A stretch of DNA of 64,000 bases, from positions 12,858,892 to 12,922,891 of the forward strand of contig OX421964.1 of assembly GCA_949128115.1 (NCBI GenBank). The letters are read 5' to 3'. Under the pieces are notes generated by a model. It saw only the letters and a program-made list of their open reading frames with translations, was not told where the DNA came from and ran no database searches. This DNA is from Anaspis maculata. Lineage: Eukaryota; Arthropoda; Insecta; Coleoptera; Scraptiidae. The translations under genes were made by a program, and so were the position numbers. Numbering within the stretch: position 1 is the stretch's first letter; every line of letters starts with the position of its first letter. Positions 11,143-23,740 of this stretch are shown piece by piece.

Positions 11143-11335
11143 ATCCGTAAGTTTTCATAAACTCCATTTTTCCATATATCACTTCATGTGAACTTCATCT
11201 ATTCACATCATTTTGTATGAACTCAATTCATACGCCTTATTTCATATGAATTTTATCCATATAATTGTATGAGAATAAATTCTTTCAATTATTGTTTGGC
11301 ATGAGTTTCTAATTGTTATTCTTCTTCTTTTCCAG

Positions 11336-11501
11336 ATGGTTCCAGAGTTTCGACTGGGTGAAGCTTCGCAACAGAGAATTGAAGCCGCCCGTGATACCCA
11401 GGATTGAGGATGTCACCGACACTCAGAACTTTAAAGGAACAGCTCCATGTGATTTGGATGCCGTAGAAGAAGACGAGTCTGACTGGGACGTTGATTTCTG
11501 A
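11336..11501 (+). pseudogene. K1 C-terminal exon (AGC C-tail), stranded by the insertion
   Basis: The exon begins after a pyrimidine-rich acceptor ending CTTTTCCAG at 11,335 and encodes WFQSFDWVKLRNRELKPP followed by an acidic tail ending SDWDVDF and TGA. This matches the end of PKG-type kinases (WF-x2-F-W..L..R.L.PPIIP..TDT.NF...W..DF). The residual intron 11,147-11,335 keeps GTAAG at its start. The upstream exon is separated by the 2.9-kb insertion, so the exon is probably not joined to it in transcripts. Confidence 0.85.
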
Positions 11502-12490
11502 AAACTGTTTTGCTTATGTATATATAGAAATTTTATTGAAAAATCACACCTTCTCAACATTTTGAGCTGCTGAATACTGTGAATTTTTTGCAATTATGTT
11601 CTTGTGATAATAATATGTACCTGATTGAAATCAATTGTAATTCAATTGTAAATGTAATGAATAATTGTAAATTGTAATTATGTTATTATAATAAAATTTT
11701 ATTCAAATCTTTACTAATCTTCTTTGTCTTGATCTTAGCTTGTGGTCAACATCGAATTTTATTGAACGGTTCCAAAATCGCCACTCAGTCCTGTCACCGG
11801 TCCAGACTGATGACGTAACGCAGGTTGATCATTGTATCATCGAGGTTTTATTCTTATCATTGCAATGTGTGTGAATCGAATTACTTTCTACCAATTTATT
11901 AAATGTTCATTATAATTGAAATTTTGTTAGACGGATCAATACTACAATTTGAGTTGTGCAATCGAATAATTCGATAGCTACACTTGATTGGTATAATTCA
12001 AGTTATATCCATTGACTCGTTCTATTTGTGCATTCATTGAAATTGCCTATTTGGATGAATTGTTATCAAACGTTTTTAAACTTGTTCAACTTAAACTCCA
12101 AGCACAAGGTTCGAGTGAGAGGAGCCAGGGACGTGTCTAGAGTAGACATAGACGATTCGATTCAACGACTCAACATCAGGGAACAAATTTGAAGTGTCAA
12201 TATAAGCTGATGCGACGAAAGGTAGGTAGGTAAAAAATGTAATTGTGATGTCGGGGGAATAGATCAAGTGGCAAGTCAATACTATCCGGGAGGATGAGGC
12301 CCATGCCCAAGTTCCGAATGTTGATAGAGATCAGAATAACTTCAGGAGTTGAAGCCTCGGAAAGTAATGATTCTTGAACTGGTGTCAGGAACTGAAGGGT
12401 TTTAAACTTTCTCTGATACCGCCCAATGTCAAAGGTATGATCCTGACTGCCTAGCTTAACGTATTCAATAATTAATATTCATTTTGACAC
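11502..12490 (+). other. 3' flank of K1 ('beta' type), shared with K4, the USP gene and 57.7 kb
   Basis: After the stop codon the sequence carries an AATAAA at 11,690-11,695 followed by a block that recurs, in either orientation, at 25,964-26,560, 46,270-47,120 and 57,720-58,420. The block includes the phrase GACTGATGACGTAACGCAGG (11,807-11,826). On the minus strand it contains partly open frames with the shared peptide GLILPDSI. The frames are shifted or stopped differently in each copy, so coding is not supported. Confidence 0.6.
11690..11695 (+). terminator. AATAAA polyadenylation signal, K1 3' end
   Basis: AATAAA followed by a T-rich stretch, 190 bp after the K1 stop codon. The collinear signal in K4 is the TTTATT at 47,085-47,090, and the USP gene uses the same block (26,477-26,482). 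Confidence 0.6.
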
Positions 12491-12493
12491 CCA

Positions 12494-15400
12494 TAGTCCG
12501 GCGGCTTAAAGCCATATTTAAAATGAATTCTGCATTTTGTGCCGAAGCCAATTTTATTTCATTTTTGTGATATATGATTAGGAATGAAAGTTTTGAGGGG
12601 TGGAGCCATTCTCAATTTCCACCAGGGATGGAGGGGGAGGGGGTTGCTCTGGCTTTTTGAGGGCTTTTTGGACCTTTTCTTTTGCACTCGATGTTGTAAG
12701 CGAAAGCAAGGTGTTTTCTAGGTCAGTGATATTAGTCCAGGAATTTTAGCTGTTAAATTCGCAAATAGCGAACAAAAATGAAAGCGAGCCGGATTTTTGT
12801 ATATAAGCTCAGTTAGGCATGTAGTTCAACATAGTAAAAGTCCTCAAGAATCCAGTGTGAGCTTCGGCCGTTGTGGCCTCGAGAAGAACTTGAGGATCAG
12901 TTTTTCGCATATATCTCGTGAACAATGGCACTTCGGAAGAAAGTGTCCAGAAAAAAATTGTTGGAAATTTTATTGTCTATAAGAAAGGTCCTTACACATT
13001 TCATCGTCAGTTCACTTCTTCTTCGTCAAAACACAAGAAAATTAAAATAATCCAGATGCTCGATGCTGAAGACTGTATGGACTTTGAGTTTTATGATGGC
13101 GGAGTGCCACCGCGTAGATGTGTTGGTTGGTCCACTGTTTCTTGATTGAAACTTGAAACCATCAATACGAACTATGCCGGCGGCATATACAGGGTGAAAT
13201 AAAAATAAAAAGTTGAACATTTGTCCCTCAAGAACCAAAATAGGTGAAGACATGTAAATCACCATAAATAATTCTGATTTCATGGTCATAAAGTCATCGT
13301 AAACTTGAATAAAATATCTTGAACCGTTCTTAAAATATCTTTAAAACACTGAAGTTGTTACCGAAAAATATAATTTTTTTGCCTACTCATCAGAAAAAAA
13401 GTTGACTGTGTTTTTTCTAAAAGTAGTTGGCCTAGAGAGTGTTTTTCACTATTATTTAATTTTAAATGTTATTTATCATTGTTTCGATTCAAAACAGCAA
13501 GTCTCGATTCAATATCTGAAGAATTACTGATATCCGGAAAACTAGTTTTTTCTCGTAACGACTTCAGTCTTCTGAAGACATGTCAGAAACGGCTCAACAT
13601 ATTCGATCCAAATTTACGACGACTTCATGACCATGTAATAAGGAATATTTTTGGCGATTTATATGTCTTCATCTATTTTGGTTCTTGAGGTACATTTGTT
13701 TAACTTTTTATTTTTATTTCACCCTGTATATGCCACCGGCATGGTTGGTATTGATGGCAAATAGTTTCAGTCAAAACAGAATAGATTGAGCAACACCTCT
13801 ACCAAGTGGCACCTCGCCATCATAAAACTCAAGGTCCATACAGTCTTAAGCATCGAGCATCTGGATTATTTTAATTTTCTTGTGTTTTGACAAAGAAGGA
13901 GTGGACTGACGATGAAATATGTAAGGACCTTTCTTATAGACAATAAAATTTTCAACAATTTCTTCCCGAGCTCTTTCTTCTTAAGTGCCATCGTTCACGA
14001 GATATACGCAAAAAACTGATCCTCAAGTTCTTCTCGAGGCCACAACGGCCGAAGCTCACACCGGATTCTTGAGGACTTTTACTATGTTAAACTACATGCT
14101 TAACTGAGCTTATATACAAAAATCCGGCTCGCTTTCATTTTTGTTCGCTATTTTTTCTAAAATTCCTGGACTATATATCTGGATTTTTTCAAGTGGTGTA
14201 GCCACCCCCTTCCTCTCTTGGGAGGGGGCTGGGGGCTCAAGTTGACACATGTGGTCGATTTTCACTTTTTCTTTGATTTCGAACCAATATCGGCAAGTTT
14301 GGTATCGTTTTCGACTAAATCACATCTTCTGAACTCAACCATAACTCAAAAAAGTCAATGGCGACAAGTTTAAACAAGTTGAGGAGAGAATATCATCTTT
14401 TTTTGTGCTCCCATTTGAAAACATTCTTTGGGGGTGTTTTAGACATTTGTGGTTGAATTCCATTTCAGGTCTATGATTTTGAACTATTTTGAGCCTAAGG
14501 AACGTATTTTAGCACAGTCTCTTGTTTTGGAAAAAATTTAAAAAAATGTTTTGTAAACTTGATTTGAGCAAATTTTTTGATAAATCACCAACAACGTCTG
14601 GAAGGTTATGAAAGTTCATAATTGTGGTCCATGGTCTTCTTGAAGAGTCCTGCGGGGGTGCAAAGAAACCGTAATCCCAAAGGGCGAGAGCCGCCCTTGA
14701 TGGGGGTGTAAAATCTTAGGGGGAGGGGAGTGAAATATTTTATTCATAATTTATGAACGGGCTAGAAACAATTTTTTCACGGTTTCTGTTCCTATTTATT
14801 TTTGTGAAATTGGTCTTAAACGAAACTCAAAAGGGGAAATTCAATTTTGGGCTTGGTGACTATTGCAAAATGACTATTGCAACAGCAGCAACCCAAGTTT
14901 TGCGAGGGTGATGGGACATTTTTCCACCAGGTCTGTGCACCATCGAACGCTCAAGCAGGGACTCATAATTTATGAACAGGCAAATTAGGCCAGGCGGTAG
15001 GTCATTCTGAATAGAAAAAATTCCGACCAAAGCTTTTATGGTGTCAAACTCTTCGTAAGGTCAGTAGGTATCTACCACTGAGTTTCCGCCCAAAAACGAG
15101 TTGTGCTGATTCCTCCACATCTGCCCAAAGGTAAAAGATGTCTTGAAGGTGCAAAAAGACCTGTTGAACCCCCGTACTTTTTCATTTTATTTGCCTCAAT
15201 GCAAACGTACAACTCTTACGCAAACATTGGAAGCATTTGTCATCATCTCTGTGTCAGTCTTACTGTTGAAAAAAAAGATTCCTTTGTGCGGGTCAGATAA
15301 ATCACATTTGATTGTTTTTCCACACAAGAAAACGATGGAGCAACATGTATTTTGAATGTTTTCTACTAACTCGTACCCATTGAACTCATTTATGGTGTTT

Positions 15401-17980
15401 AAATTTCAATAACAGCATTTTTGAAGATGTTGCCCGCTAAGAAGTGGATAATTTTCACCCGCCTGTTCAGCAGCAATTTGTTCAATTTTACCAAACACCG
15501 TTCTTGAAAATTTTATAGGAAATGACAAGCTGGAACTGTTTTCTAATGATATCATATCTGGCTTAACTGCGGCACGCTTTTTGAAAGTGTAGGGAACTGA
15601 TTTCTTTCGAGCGGTTCTATTTTACCCGCGTGCAGCCATGCCTACTTGACATAGACCGAACTGATTACAAAAGCTCGAAAATGTAGTCTTTTCCAGCTTT
15701 AAAACTCGACCATTATTAATAAAATAATGTATAATTTCTCCATAAATCAATGTACAAAGTCTTAATAATAATGGCCGTGTTTTAAAGCTGGAAAAGAGTA
15801 CATTTCTAAGCTCGTGTAAACAGTCCGGTCTATGTCAAGTAGGCACGGCCGCACGCGGGTGAAACAGGACCTCTCGAAAAGAAAACAGTTTTTTTAGACT
15901 TTCAAGTGCGTGCCGCGATTAAGCCAGGCATGATATAGTTAGAGAAGAGTTTGAGCTTTTCATTCCTTCTAAAATTTTTGCAAACGGTGTTTGGTAAAAT
16001 TGAAAAAATTGCTGCTGAACAGGCGGGTAAAAATTATTTACTTCTTAGCGGGCATCATCTTCAAAAATGCTGTTATTGAAATTTTAACACCAGAAATGGG
16101 TTCACTGGGTACGAGTTAGTGGAAAACATCCAACATACATGTTGCTCCATCGTTTTCTTGTGTGGAAAAACAATCAAAAGTGATTTATCTGACCCGCACA
16201 AAGCAATTTTTTTTTTCAACAGTGAGACTGGCACAGAGATGATGACAAATGCTTCCAATGTTTGCGTAAGAGTTGTACGTTTGCATTGAGCCAAATAAAA
16301 TGAAAAAGTGCGGGGATTTAACAGGTCTTTTTGCACCTTCAAGACATCTTTCACTTTGAGCAGATGTGGAGGAATCAGCACAACTCGTTTTTGGGCGGAA
16401 ACTCAGGGGTAGATACCTGCTGACCTTACGAAGAGTTTGACACCATAAAAGCTTTGGTCGGAGTTTTTTCCAGATTGTAATGATTTTACCGACATACCGC
16501 CTGGCCTAAATTATGAAGAGACAATTTTTTCATGATTTCTGATTTTATGATCTTATTGGAGTATGTTAGTGAAATTGGGCTCACATCAATCTCAAGAGGA
16601 GGGGATTACTTTTGGGCTTGCTAGCTGTTTTTGTTGTAATCACTCTCATCTTCTTGAAGGGGGGTAGTGGGGGAAGAGATTTTCTGATTTCGACCTTGAT
16701 GGCTACTTTTGCTGTAACATATCAACATAGGAGGTAAAAGGTTAGTATGATATGTAATCTAGTAGGAGGATTTTAATAGGGGAGGGGGGGCATTCCCATT
16801 CTTCATTGATTGGGAGAGGTGAGAGGTCCAGATGAGAGGTTCGGCAGTTTTTTTTTAATCCAGAGCTTAATTCTCGCGTCATAATCGAGCAACCTTGCTT
16901 GGAGATTCTTCCCTCACTGATAAGGCCTAAAAGGCCAAACCACGTATCTGAGGTTTCTTTACTTCCTTCCCTACTCGAGGGTTCGATGGTGCACAGACCT
17001 AGTGGGAATGTCCAATCATCCCTGCAAAACCCACGCAAAATTCAAGCTACTACCGCTAGTGCTGCTGCAGTAACGATCTCTGAATAGTGACTAAGCCCAA
17101 AATTGAAAAATTCTCCCCCCCCCTTCCCTTGAGTTTTGTGAAAGATCAATTTTAGCGAAATAAAACAGAAACAGAAAAACAGAACAAAGATTGTTTCTAG
17201 CCCGTTCATAAATTTTCAGTGAAAATTTTCACCCCTCCCGCCCCCCAGTTTCCACGCTCCCATCAAGGTTCCCGGCAGAACTCCTAAAGAACACTACAGA
17301 CCACAATTATGAACTTTTATAACCTTTCAGACGTTGTTGAATTATGAAAAAATTTGCTCAAAACAAGTTTAAAAATTTATTTTTTTATTTTCATACAAAA
17401 ACAAATGACTTTGCTAAAATACGTTCCTTAGGCGCGAAAAAGGTTCAAAATAATAGACCTGGAATGGAATGTAACCACAAATGTCTAAAACCCCCCCAAA
17501 AAATGTTTTCAAATAGGAGCACAAAAAAACATGATATTCTCTGCACAACTTGTTTGAACTTGTCGCTATCGATTTTTTTGAATCATGGTTGAGTTCAAAA
17601 GATGTGATTTAGTCGGAAACGAAACCAAACTTGCCGATATTGGTTCGAAATCAAAGAAAAAGTGGAAATCGGCCACATGTGTCAACTTGAGCCCCCCAGC
17701 CCCCTCCCAAGAGGAGAAGGGGGTGCCCACACCACTTGAAAAAATCCAGATATATCACAGATCTAAAAAACACCTTGCTTCCGCTTACAACATCTGGTGC
17801 AAAAGAAAAGGTCCAAAAAGCCCCCAAAAAGCCAGAACAACCCCCTCCCCCTCCCCCCCTGGTAAAATTTGAGAATGGCTCCACCCCTCAAAACTTTCAT
17901 TCTTAACCATATTTCACAAAAATAAAATAAAATTAGCTTCGGCACAAAGTGCATGATCCATCTACTAAGCCGCCGGACTA
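12494..17980. mobile_element. Giant 5.5-kb foldback element, TAGTCCGGCGGCTTA ends, 3-bp target duplication
   Basis: The element starts TAGTCCGGCGGCTTA and ends with its inverse, flanked by CCA on both sides (12,491-12,493 and 17,981-17,983). The undisturbed site GACACCCAATTTTC is visible in reverse near 24,622-24,637 and as GACACTCAATTTTCAC near 58,409. The two arms pair along almost their whole length with a centre near 15,745: for example 15,099-15,120 with 16,362-16,383, and 14,208-14,340 with 17,584-17,715. The left arm is longer only because a second foldback of the same family sits in it (12,733-14,173). No transposase frame was seen; the open frames at 15.1, 16.1 and 17.3-17.9 kb are not gene-like. 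Confidence 0.88.
12733..14173. mobile_element. Nested 1.44-kb foldback, TAGTCCAGG ends, TAT target duplication
   Basis: TAGTCCAGGAATTTTAG at 12,733 pairs with CTAAAATTCCTGGACTA ending at 14,173, with TAT on each side. The intact site GTGATATATCTGG can be read in reverse in the other arm of the host foldback near 17,746-17,758. The whole insert is a palindrome centred near 13,460 and contains internal CAGGGTGAAAT boxes at 13,190 and 13,726. Its ends and 3-bp duplication place it in the same family as its host. Confidence 0.85.
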
Positions 17981-17983
17981 CCA

Positions 17984-18870
17984 ATTTTCAGATAATTTGA
18001 ACGAGATTTTTCCTTTTTTTCAGCATGTTTTTCTTCTTATCATTTCTTTGTATTCATCATATTTATACACTTGAATAAAACATAACCCAGTTGAAAAAAA
18101 ATTCACTTGGATACTCATCTTATTCACTATTATTATGCAGATAGGTCATGAAATTATAAATTTTGGAAATCCGAACTCTTCAAAAACACCCACAAAAAGT
18201 TCCAGAGGCTCGTTGTTGAGCAGCAAATAACACGACTCCTTCTCATCGAATAGCTTCTGCTCATATTTTTGGGAAAAATTGAACTTCAAAATTGTGTAAT
18301 TCAAATTGTGTATAGAAACACGCCAAGAGTCTCAAAAAAATGCCTTGTCGTTTATTTAAGTGAGTTAAAAGTTACGAATTAAAAGGTTCAAAGTCCAGCC
18401 CTTCAACTTCTTCATAGTTCCACAAATTCAAAACATGAAATTTCCAATATTATTTTGGCACACTTGGAGCTTTTCCTGAACTCCTTCTTGGCCTCCTTGG
18501 CCTATTTTGCGTTCAGTTGGGAACACCTGTAGAAAGAAACAAAGTTCTATTTTTGATCTCAATTTCAATCACAAAAATGAACGTAAATGATATTTTGAAT
18601 ATTTTTCTTCTGTTCTACAGTTGATTCCATAAGGGGTGGCCCAACGAACCCACAACAGACAAATTTTTGGGCATTTCACTACATTTTTTCGGAAAAAGGT
18701 CGATTTTTATATCGAGGTCTGAGACATCTGAAACATATATTGGTAAATTTCTACCTCGAGCCCCCTCACCCCCACTCACCCCTACTTCGAAACTTCGAAT
18801 GACACCACCCACTTTACGATACATCAAATTAGAGAGAATTAAATTCGTTTTCTGAGAACATGTTTATACA
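17984..18870. repeat. Arm of a large inverted duplication (partner 23.8-24.65 kb; third copy 58.4-59.2 kb)
   Basis: The sequence is the reverse complement of 23,804-24,640 and is repeated in the same orientation at 58,420-59,240. With the adjoining 11.8-12.49 kb block it formed one continuous segment before the foldback insertion at 12,494. It carries gene-like fragments on the minus strand, including a run of 60 codons at 18,146-18,331. Confidence 0.8.
18146..18331 (-). pseudogene. Unidentified conserved protein fragment, 60 codons, copy A
   Basis: On the minus strand a frame of 60 codons reads through KFNFSQKYEQKLFDE, then ESCYLLLNNEPLELFV and VFEEFGFPKFIIS, to a stop at 18,146. Two diverged copies carry the same peptide: at 24,331-24,470 (+), where an extra T gives an early stop after VDVF, and at 58,440-58,640 (-), where the frame shifts after LFYGDK and then resumes as NEPMELFMDVFEEFGF. 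Amino-acid similarity across independently damaged copies suggests descent from a real exon. The family is not recognised. Confidence 0.45.
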
Positions 18871-20164
18871 AATTTTAACCCTACTCTTTTTTCTCCTGAA
18901 ATTCTCTGACTGTCTCATTTTACATTCTCGACCCCTCAATTTTCTTCAGTTCAGTCAGCGTCGTCTCAGATAGCATCAAAGAAGGAAATTTTCGGTGGAA
19001 AAAGTGCTACCTTCGGTTCTACCCAAATTTATCCTTTCGCTTTCCCCCCACCCCAACTTCAAAATTCAACAAGACATTTCAATTTGATTGTAATACATCA
19101 AATCAAAGGAAATCGAATTCTTTTCCCGGGAACAATTTCATTTAATTTCCAATCCCTCCCCCCAACTAACTTAACATTCGAAGTATTTCAGGAGGGAAAG
19201 GAAGTTTTGGAAATTTTGAAAAAACTAGGTTCAGGAAGAGAATCCAAAGGGGGACTTTGGGTAAAATTTTGTTTCAATTTAAAAATTTATGTAGGTGCGG
19301 GATGGCTTCAGTTGATTTTGAGTCAAAATCGCATCAAAAAATTCCAAGCCGTTACAAAGTTAACGTAAATTTTGTTGGCTGATTATGACGTCATACTGCA
19401 CACCGGAAAAGACAGGTCAGCAGGCCAAGGCACCACACCAACAATTACTAGACCTTTATGAAATGAAACAAGTTTACCAAACGGTAGACGCAGGTCATTT
19501 TTAATAGTTCTTCTTTCTATACAGATTGAGCTCTTCTGCGACGGCGTGGACAGGTATAGGTAATGGCGGTATATTTGATCAGGCCATAATTTCGAACAAA
19601 TGATCAATTTTACCATTACAATTGACAAATGGATGCATGGAATGCGTCAAAATTTGTGCTAGAGCATGTAAAAGTGTAACATCTTGCTAAGAAAGTGAGC
19701 AAGGAACTGAATGATTGCTTGATTTTTTATATATTTCGATATTGGAGTTGGAAAATTTGTGGTGAGATTCTGATCCAAGGATGGACTGTATAACTGGTTG
19801 CCTGCTCGTTGACCGTTTGCCTTCTGTTTATGTTCTAAACCCACGTCCCACGTGCCATGTGTCATGTGTTAACCTCAAATATTTGGCCGAGAAATGTCAT
19901 CACATCAGAGTACATACATCAGAGAAAAGTGTCCGTCGATTTAAGGTAAACAATAGACGTTATGCTTCAATATTTACATGGTTTAATCGTTTATGGCACG
20001 TGTGTCAGTACAGTACTGTCAGTTCGGAATGGTCGGATGTAACATTGGTTGCCTATCCTGATTATAAAATAATACAAAAAGGTCTGATCGCTCACTGCAC
20101 CTTCTCGTGTCCCTCTAGCATTCACCATTCAGCTTCTTAATAACTATTTCACACTAAAAACAGC

Positions 20165-20460
20165 TCATTTGATAAGAAACGCAACGTTTTTCAACGTATT
20201 GTACACAAATTTTCCAGTTTGTGATTTTTTCAAAATTAATAGAAAATGGGCAGAAGAAACTGCAATGTTGGCATTGAAAGGATCGATAAGAATTCTAAGA
20301 CATCATCTATACTCCTTGTTTATCTATGTTCAATTGTATTCAACTATTAATTTTATGTAGATCATTATATTGACTTTGTATCCTTTGTCAGAAGGCAACC
20401 TACATAAAATGTAGGAAGGCGTTCATTTATTTTGAATAAAAAGTATATAGATAAAACGAA
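20165..20460 (+). pseudogene. Old R2-like retroelement relic (C-terminal end)
   Basis: A frame reads FFKINRKWAEETAMLALKG then SIRILRHHLYS, which parallels FDVSTRRAKDIAISALKDS and SIRIFKHHMFS at the end of the retroelement fragments at 3.9 and 40.9 kb. The downstream ATTGACTTTGTATCCTTTGT tail also resembles their 3' ends. Frames upstream are broken, so this is a much older insertion of the same or a related family. Confidence 0.65.
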
Positions 20461-20542
20461 TGTAGCACAAGTTGCCTAATCAAAAGTTGCACATGCGTCT
20501 AGAACACTATGTATATGAACAGGAACTATTTCAAAGTAGGTA

Positions 20543-20689
20543 CGGTTAACCAAATTTCAGTAGAAATTTTTTAAAACATAATTGAAGTGCGACTTCGCGA
20601 CTTTGCCATGTTGCCGCTTTATTTCATTGACAGATAGAGTCGCACTTCAATTATGTTTCTAAAAATGCCTACTGAAATTTGGTTCACCG
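20543..20689. mobile_element. 147-bp palindromic MITE flanked by TA
   Basis: CGGTTAACCAAATTTCAGTAG at the left pairs with CTGAAATTTGGTTCACCG at the right, and an inner block AATTGAAGTGCGACT also pairs with its inverse. TA lies at 20,541-20,542 and 20,690-20,691. It is non-coding and fits a small Tc1/mariner-type MITE. Confidence 0.75.
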
Positions 20690-21445
20690 TACCTTGAATT
20701 TAAAGTCAAATAACCTGCGTCTACCGTTTGGTAAACTTGTGTCATTTTATAAAGGTCTAGTAATTGTTGGCGTGGTGCCTTGGCCTGTCAACCTGTCCTT
20801 TCCGGTGCGCAGTATGACGTCATATTCAGCCCACAAAACTTACGATAACTTCGTAACGGCTTGGAATTTTTCGATGCGATTTTGACCAAAAATCAACTAA
20901 AGCCATCATGCAGTTATATAAATTTTGAAATTGACACAAAATTTCGCTCACAGTCCCCCTTGTTTTACCTTCAATTTGATGTATCACAAAGTGAGTAGTG
21001 TTGTTTGTTTTTGATTCAGAAGTTGTGGTAGGGGGAACGAGGGAGTGAATTTGGGTGGCTTTTTTTCAACAACAAATTCCTTTCCTTGACGCTGTGCAAG
21101 ATCACGTCGACTGCTATAAAGAAGAATCGACCTGTCCGAGCTTTTCCCCAAAAAATTGGGTGAAATGCTCAAAAACCCATCTATTGTGTTTCCGTTGGGC
21201 CATCCTGTATATTCCTACGGAGATACTGCACATCGCGCATCATCTAGGGTCGAGGCCTCATTGTTCCGAAGATCATTTCACCTCAAACCCTCTTTTATTG
21301 ACGGAACAGTATCTGGACAATAGGCATTATTTGGTGTTGACCTGGCCAGTAGTGGTTTGAAATGTTGCATTGTTGCAATAATTACCGTTACCGTAATAGC
21401 AATGACACCCATCTAAGGATGAATGAGCTTTCTCCTTTGGATATA

Positions 21446-22450
21446 CAGAGTGTCCCAAAGCTCGCGTCCCAGAGTCCAAAGCAGTCTGGGACAACACACA
21501 TTTCGACACTGTGGTCCCGAATAATCTTTCCGAATCAAGTGTTTTTTTGTTTTTTCAGTTCACTACTCTCTATATTCAGTATACAGGTTGTTTCAGATGA
21601 TACACCCTGTGTACAGATGACGATAGCAAAAATTTCAAACAGTGAGTAGATCTTGTCAAAAGACGATGAAAACCTTCATACCATTTTGCAAAGTCCGGCC
21701 TAATGACGAAGATACTGCCCTTGAAAGTTCACTTTTTTCGTATTTCATAAATTTGTGACTTGGGAACGTTCCGACAAAATTAGTCTCAATTCAGCAAAGA
21801 CTGGTTCATCAACAATATCTATCATCCCGCTAAATTTTGAAAGAATCGTCAGAACCAAGAACCAAGAACCATTAGCGTGGAAATTATGGGGGGTCATCTT
21901 AAGTCAACTTTTTTCGGATGCTTCTAAATTATTGATCCTCGTAACACCGACACCACTGGCTGGATTCCTTCAAAATTTGGCACGTCGGTAGATCGGTCCA
22001 ACAAACTGGTCTATGGGAAGTTTAAGTTAATTTAGTGGAAACTTTCCTGAGTTACAAATTTTTGGAATCTGAGAAAAGTGAACATTGAAGGGCTGTATCT
22101 TCGTCATTAGGCCGAACTTTGCAAAATTGTATAAAGGTTACAGTCATATTTTCACGAGATCCACCCACGGTAGATTTTTTTTGCTACCATCGCTGAAACA
22201 CCCTGTATAAAAACTCAAGTTACAATGAAAAGTTACAATTTATTCTTCTCAAGTCTGTTCGATCAAGTTTACTGGTACCTCATTAGATATTAGGAATGAG
22301 AAAAGGTGGATGCACACCCTTCGACCTCCTACCTACCTTATTTAATTCCCGAAAATCAAAATTCAATATTTTTTTGACATTCTTTTGACGCACTTGAAGC
22401 ATTTCCATAAACCGCTTTGGACTCTGGGCCGCGAATTCTGGAACACTCTG
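21446..22450. mobile_element. TA-flanked element, CAGAGTGTCCCA ends (outer of a nested pair)
   Basis: CAGAGTGTCCCAAAGCTCGCG at the left and GCGAATTCTGGAACACTCTG at the right are inverted, and the adjoining CAGAGTCCAAAGC/GCTTTGGACTCTG also pair. TA is present on both sides. A second TA-flanked element occupies its middle (21,594-22,205). The duplicate is at 52,364-53,366 and a left end recurs at 63,926. Confidence 0.7.
21594..22205. mobile_element. TA-flanked palindromic element, CAGGTTGTTTCAG ends (inner)
   Basis: CAGGTTGTTTCAGATG pairs with CATCGCTGAAACACCCTG, and TA lies on both sides. Internal arms also pair, for example GCAAAGTCCGGCCTAATGAC (21,699-21,718) with the inverse near 22,106-22,126. 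The duplicate is at 52,504-53,123. Confidence 0.72.
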
Positions 22451-23740
22451 TATAATGCCTGTCTCACACACGTGGTGTCTCTTTTTGTGTTTCGTTCGGC
22501 CATAAACGTCCTTCACTCTATGTATACCAGCGCAAATGTGCATTTGCAAGAATTCAAGAGAACAATAATTATCGAGAGGGGCTGTTTTGAGTTTACCTCA
22601 TAATTCCGGCTTGTTTCCTCCATCACTTCTCTATTTGCTGTCGTTCTGTGAGCATCGTCGCTGAGCAACTCGGTGGAAATTTTAGAACCTTTGATATTGT
22701 AATCAATCAACTGCAATGTCGGAAACGAAGTTGTGCGAAAAACCGGTAAGAATTTATATTATATTCATCTCGCTATTTATACCTATCCCGTATTTATGTC
22801 TCCGCTTCATGCAGTACCTTAGTCTTGTCTGCTTCCAGTTTAGTCAAACTTCAAGAAAATAAGTGTAGCAAAACGCCATTGAATATGGAGTACACTTTTC
22901 TAAAAGATCAAAAAATGTAAAGTGTGAACAATTGATTGCTGATAGAGGGTAGGCAAGAGGGGCTGAAAATATTGAATGGACACTAAAATAGCTTTAGAAA
23001 AAAGAGGGGTGGGACTGGAAAATTTGAAAATATTTCAATTGACTCTGATTTGATGTTTCACAAAGTATGGAGGCCATTTGAAATAATGACGTTGAAGTGG
23101 GTGGGGGCGAAGGGGTTAGAAATAGAAATTCGCCAATGTATGTTCTAGATGTCCCCCTCGATATGGAAATCGACCTGTTCTTGATCGCTGAAATATTCGT
23201 TAGGAATCGGAAGTTATTACAGGTTTGCGAATGATCACCCGGTATACAGGTGTCTCGGAAATACATCGACAACGTTCTAGGACAGCTCCCTCTCACCAAA
23301 ACAAGAAAGAAAGAAACCATCAACATGGATCCGGAAATGCTTCCCAAGGGAGCTACAGGCACCTGAAAGTGGGACCCTAAAGATGGTCTCGAGGTTGGTC
23401 TTTATTCAATATTCCCGAAACCGAAACAGTTCAATTAACAAAAATTGACCCACTTCTTGAGCTACTTATGCCTTACAAAATTTGAAAGCCTTACAAAAAT
23501 CTATAGTTGTTGCTTTGAAACAGTTTTCCTTTCACCCTCGCTTTCGCCTTGAATATCGTAATTATCTCCATATAGTAATATTACCGCAAAATCGGTAATT
23601 CTGACCACGTTTCCATACATTCGAACTCAAATATTCCGTAAATGGTGCGTCTATCGAGATTGGACAGAGGTAGGTACCTATTTTTTTTGTAGAAAACTCC
23701 AATCGAGGTCGCCGTTAAGGTTTGTTTTCTCTTTATTGAC

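Larger units (their letters stand above)
19270..20950. repeat. Inverted repeat arms 19,270-19,500 and 20,717-20,950
   Basis: The block around TATGACGTCATACTGC at 19,384, with the adjoining ACGGTAGACGCAGG/CCTGCGTCTACCGT pair, is repeated in reverse at 20,717-20,840, and the pairing extends outward through CAAAATCGCATC/GATGCGATTTTG. The arms enclose a 1.2-kb spacer holding a retroelement relic and a MITE, which separated the arms of what was once a tighter palindrome. Confidence 0.75.
18633..21207. mobile_element. Palindromic element with GGGTGGCCCAACG ends
   Basis: The left end, with GGGTGGCCCAACGAAC, pairs with CGTTGGGCCATCCTG at 21,193-21,207. Internally GGGCATTTCAC and TCGATTTTTATATCGAGG on the left match the inverse near 21,100-21,170. 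Relatives with the same ends occur at 58.9-63.7 kb, 60,904-62,781 and 51.8-52.1 kb (one end). It contains a smaller inverted repeat (19,270-20,950), a retroelement relic and a MITE. The exact left boundary is uncertain because the surrounding sequence is itself part of an inverted duplication. Confidence 0.55.

Noticed and set aside
17585..17872. 95-codon frame within the giant foldback
   Set aside because: It lies in a palindromic arm whose other arm breaks the frame; composition is repeat-like.
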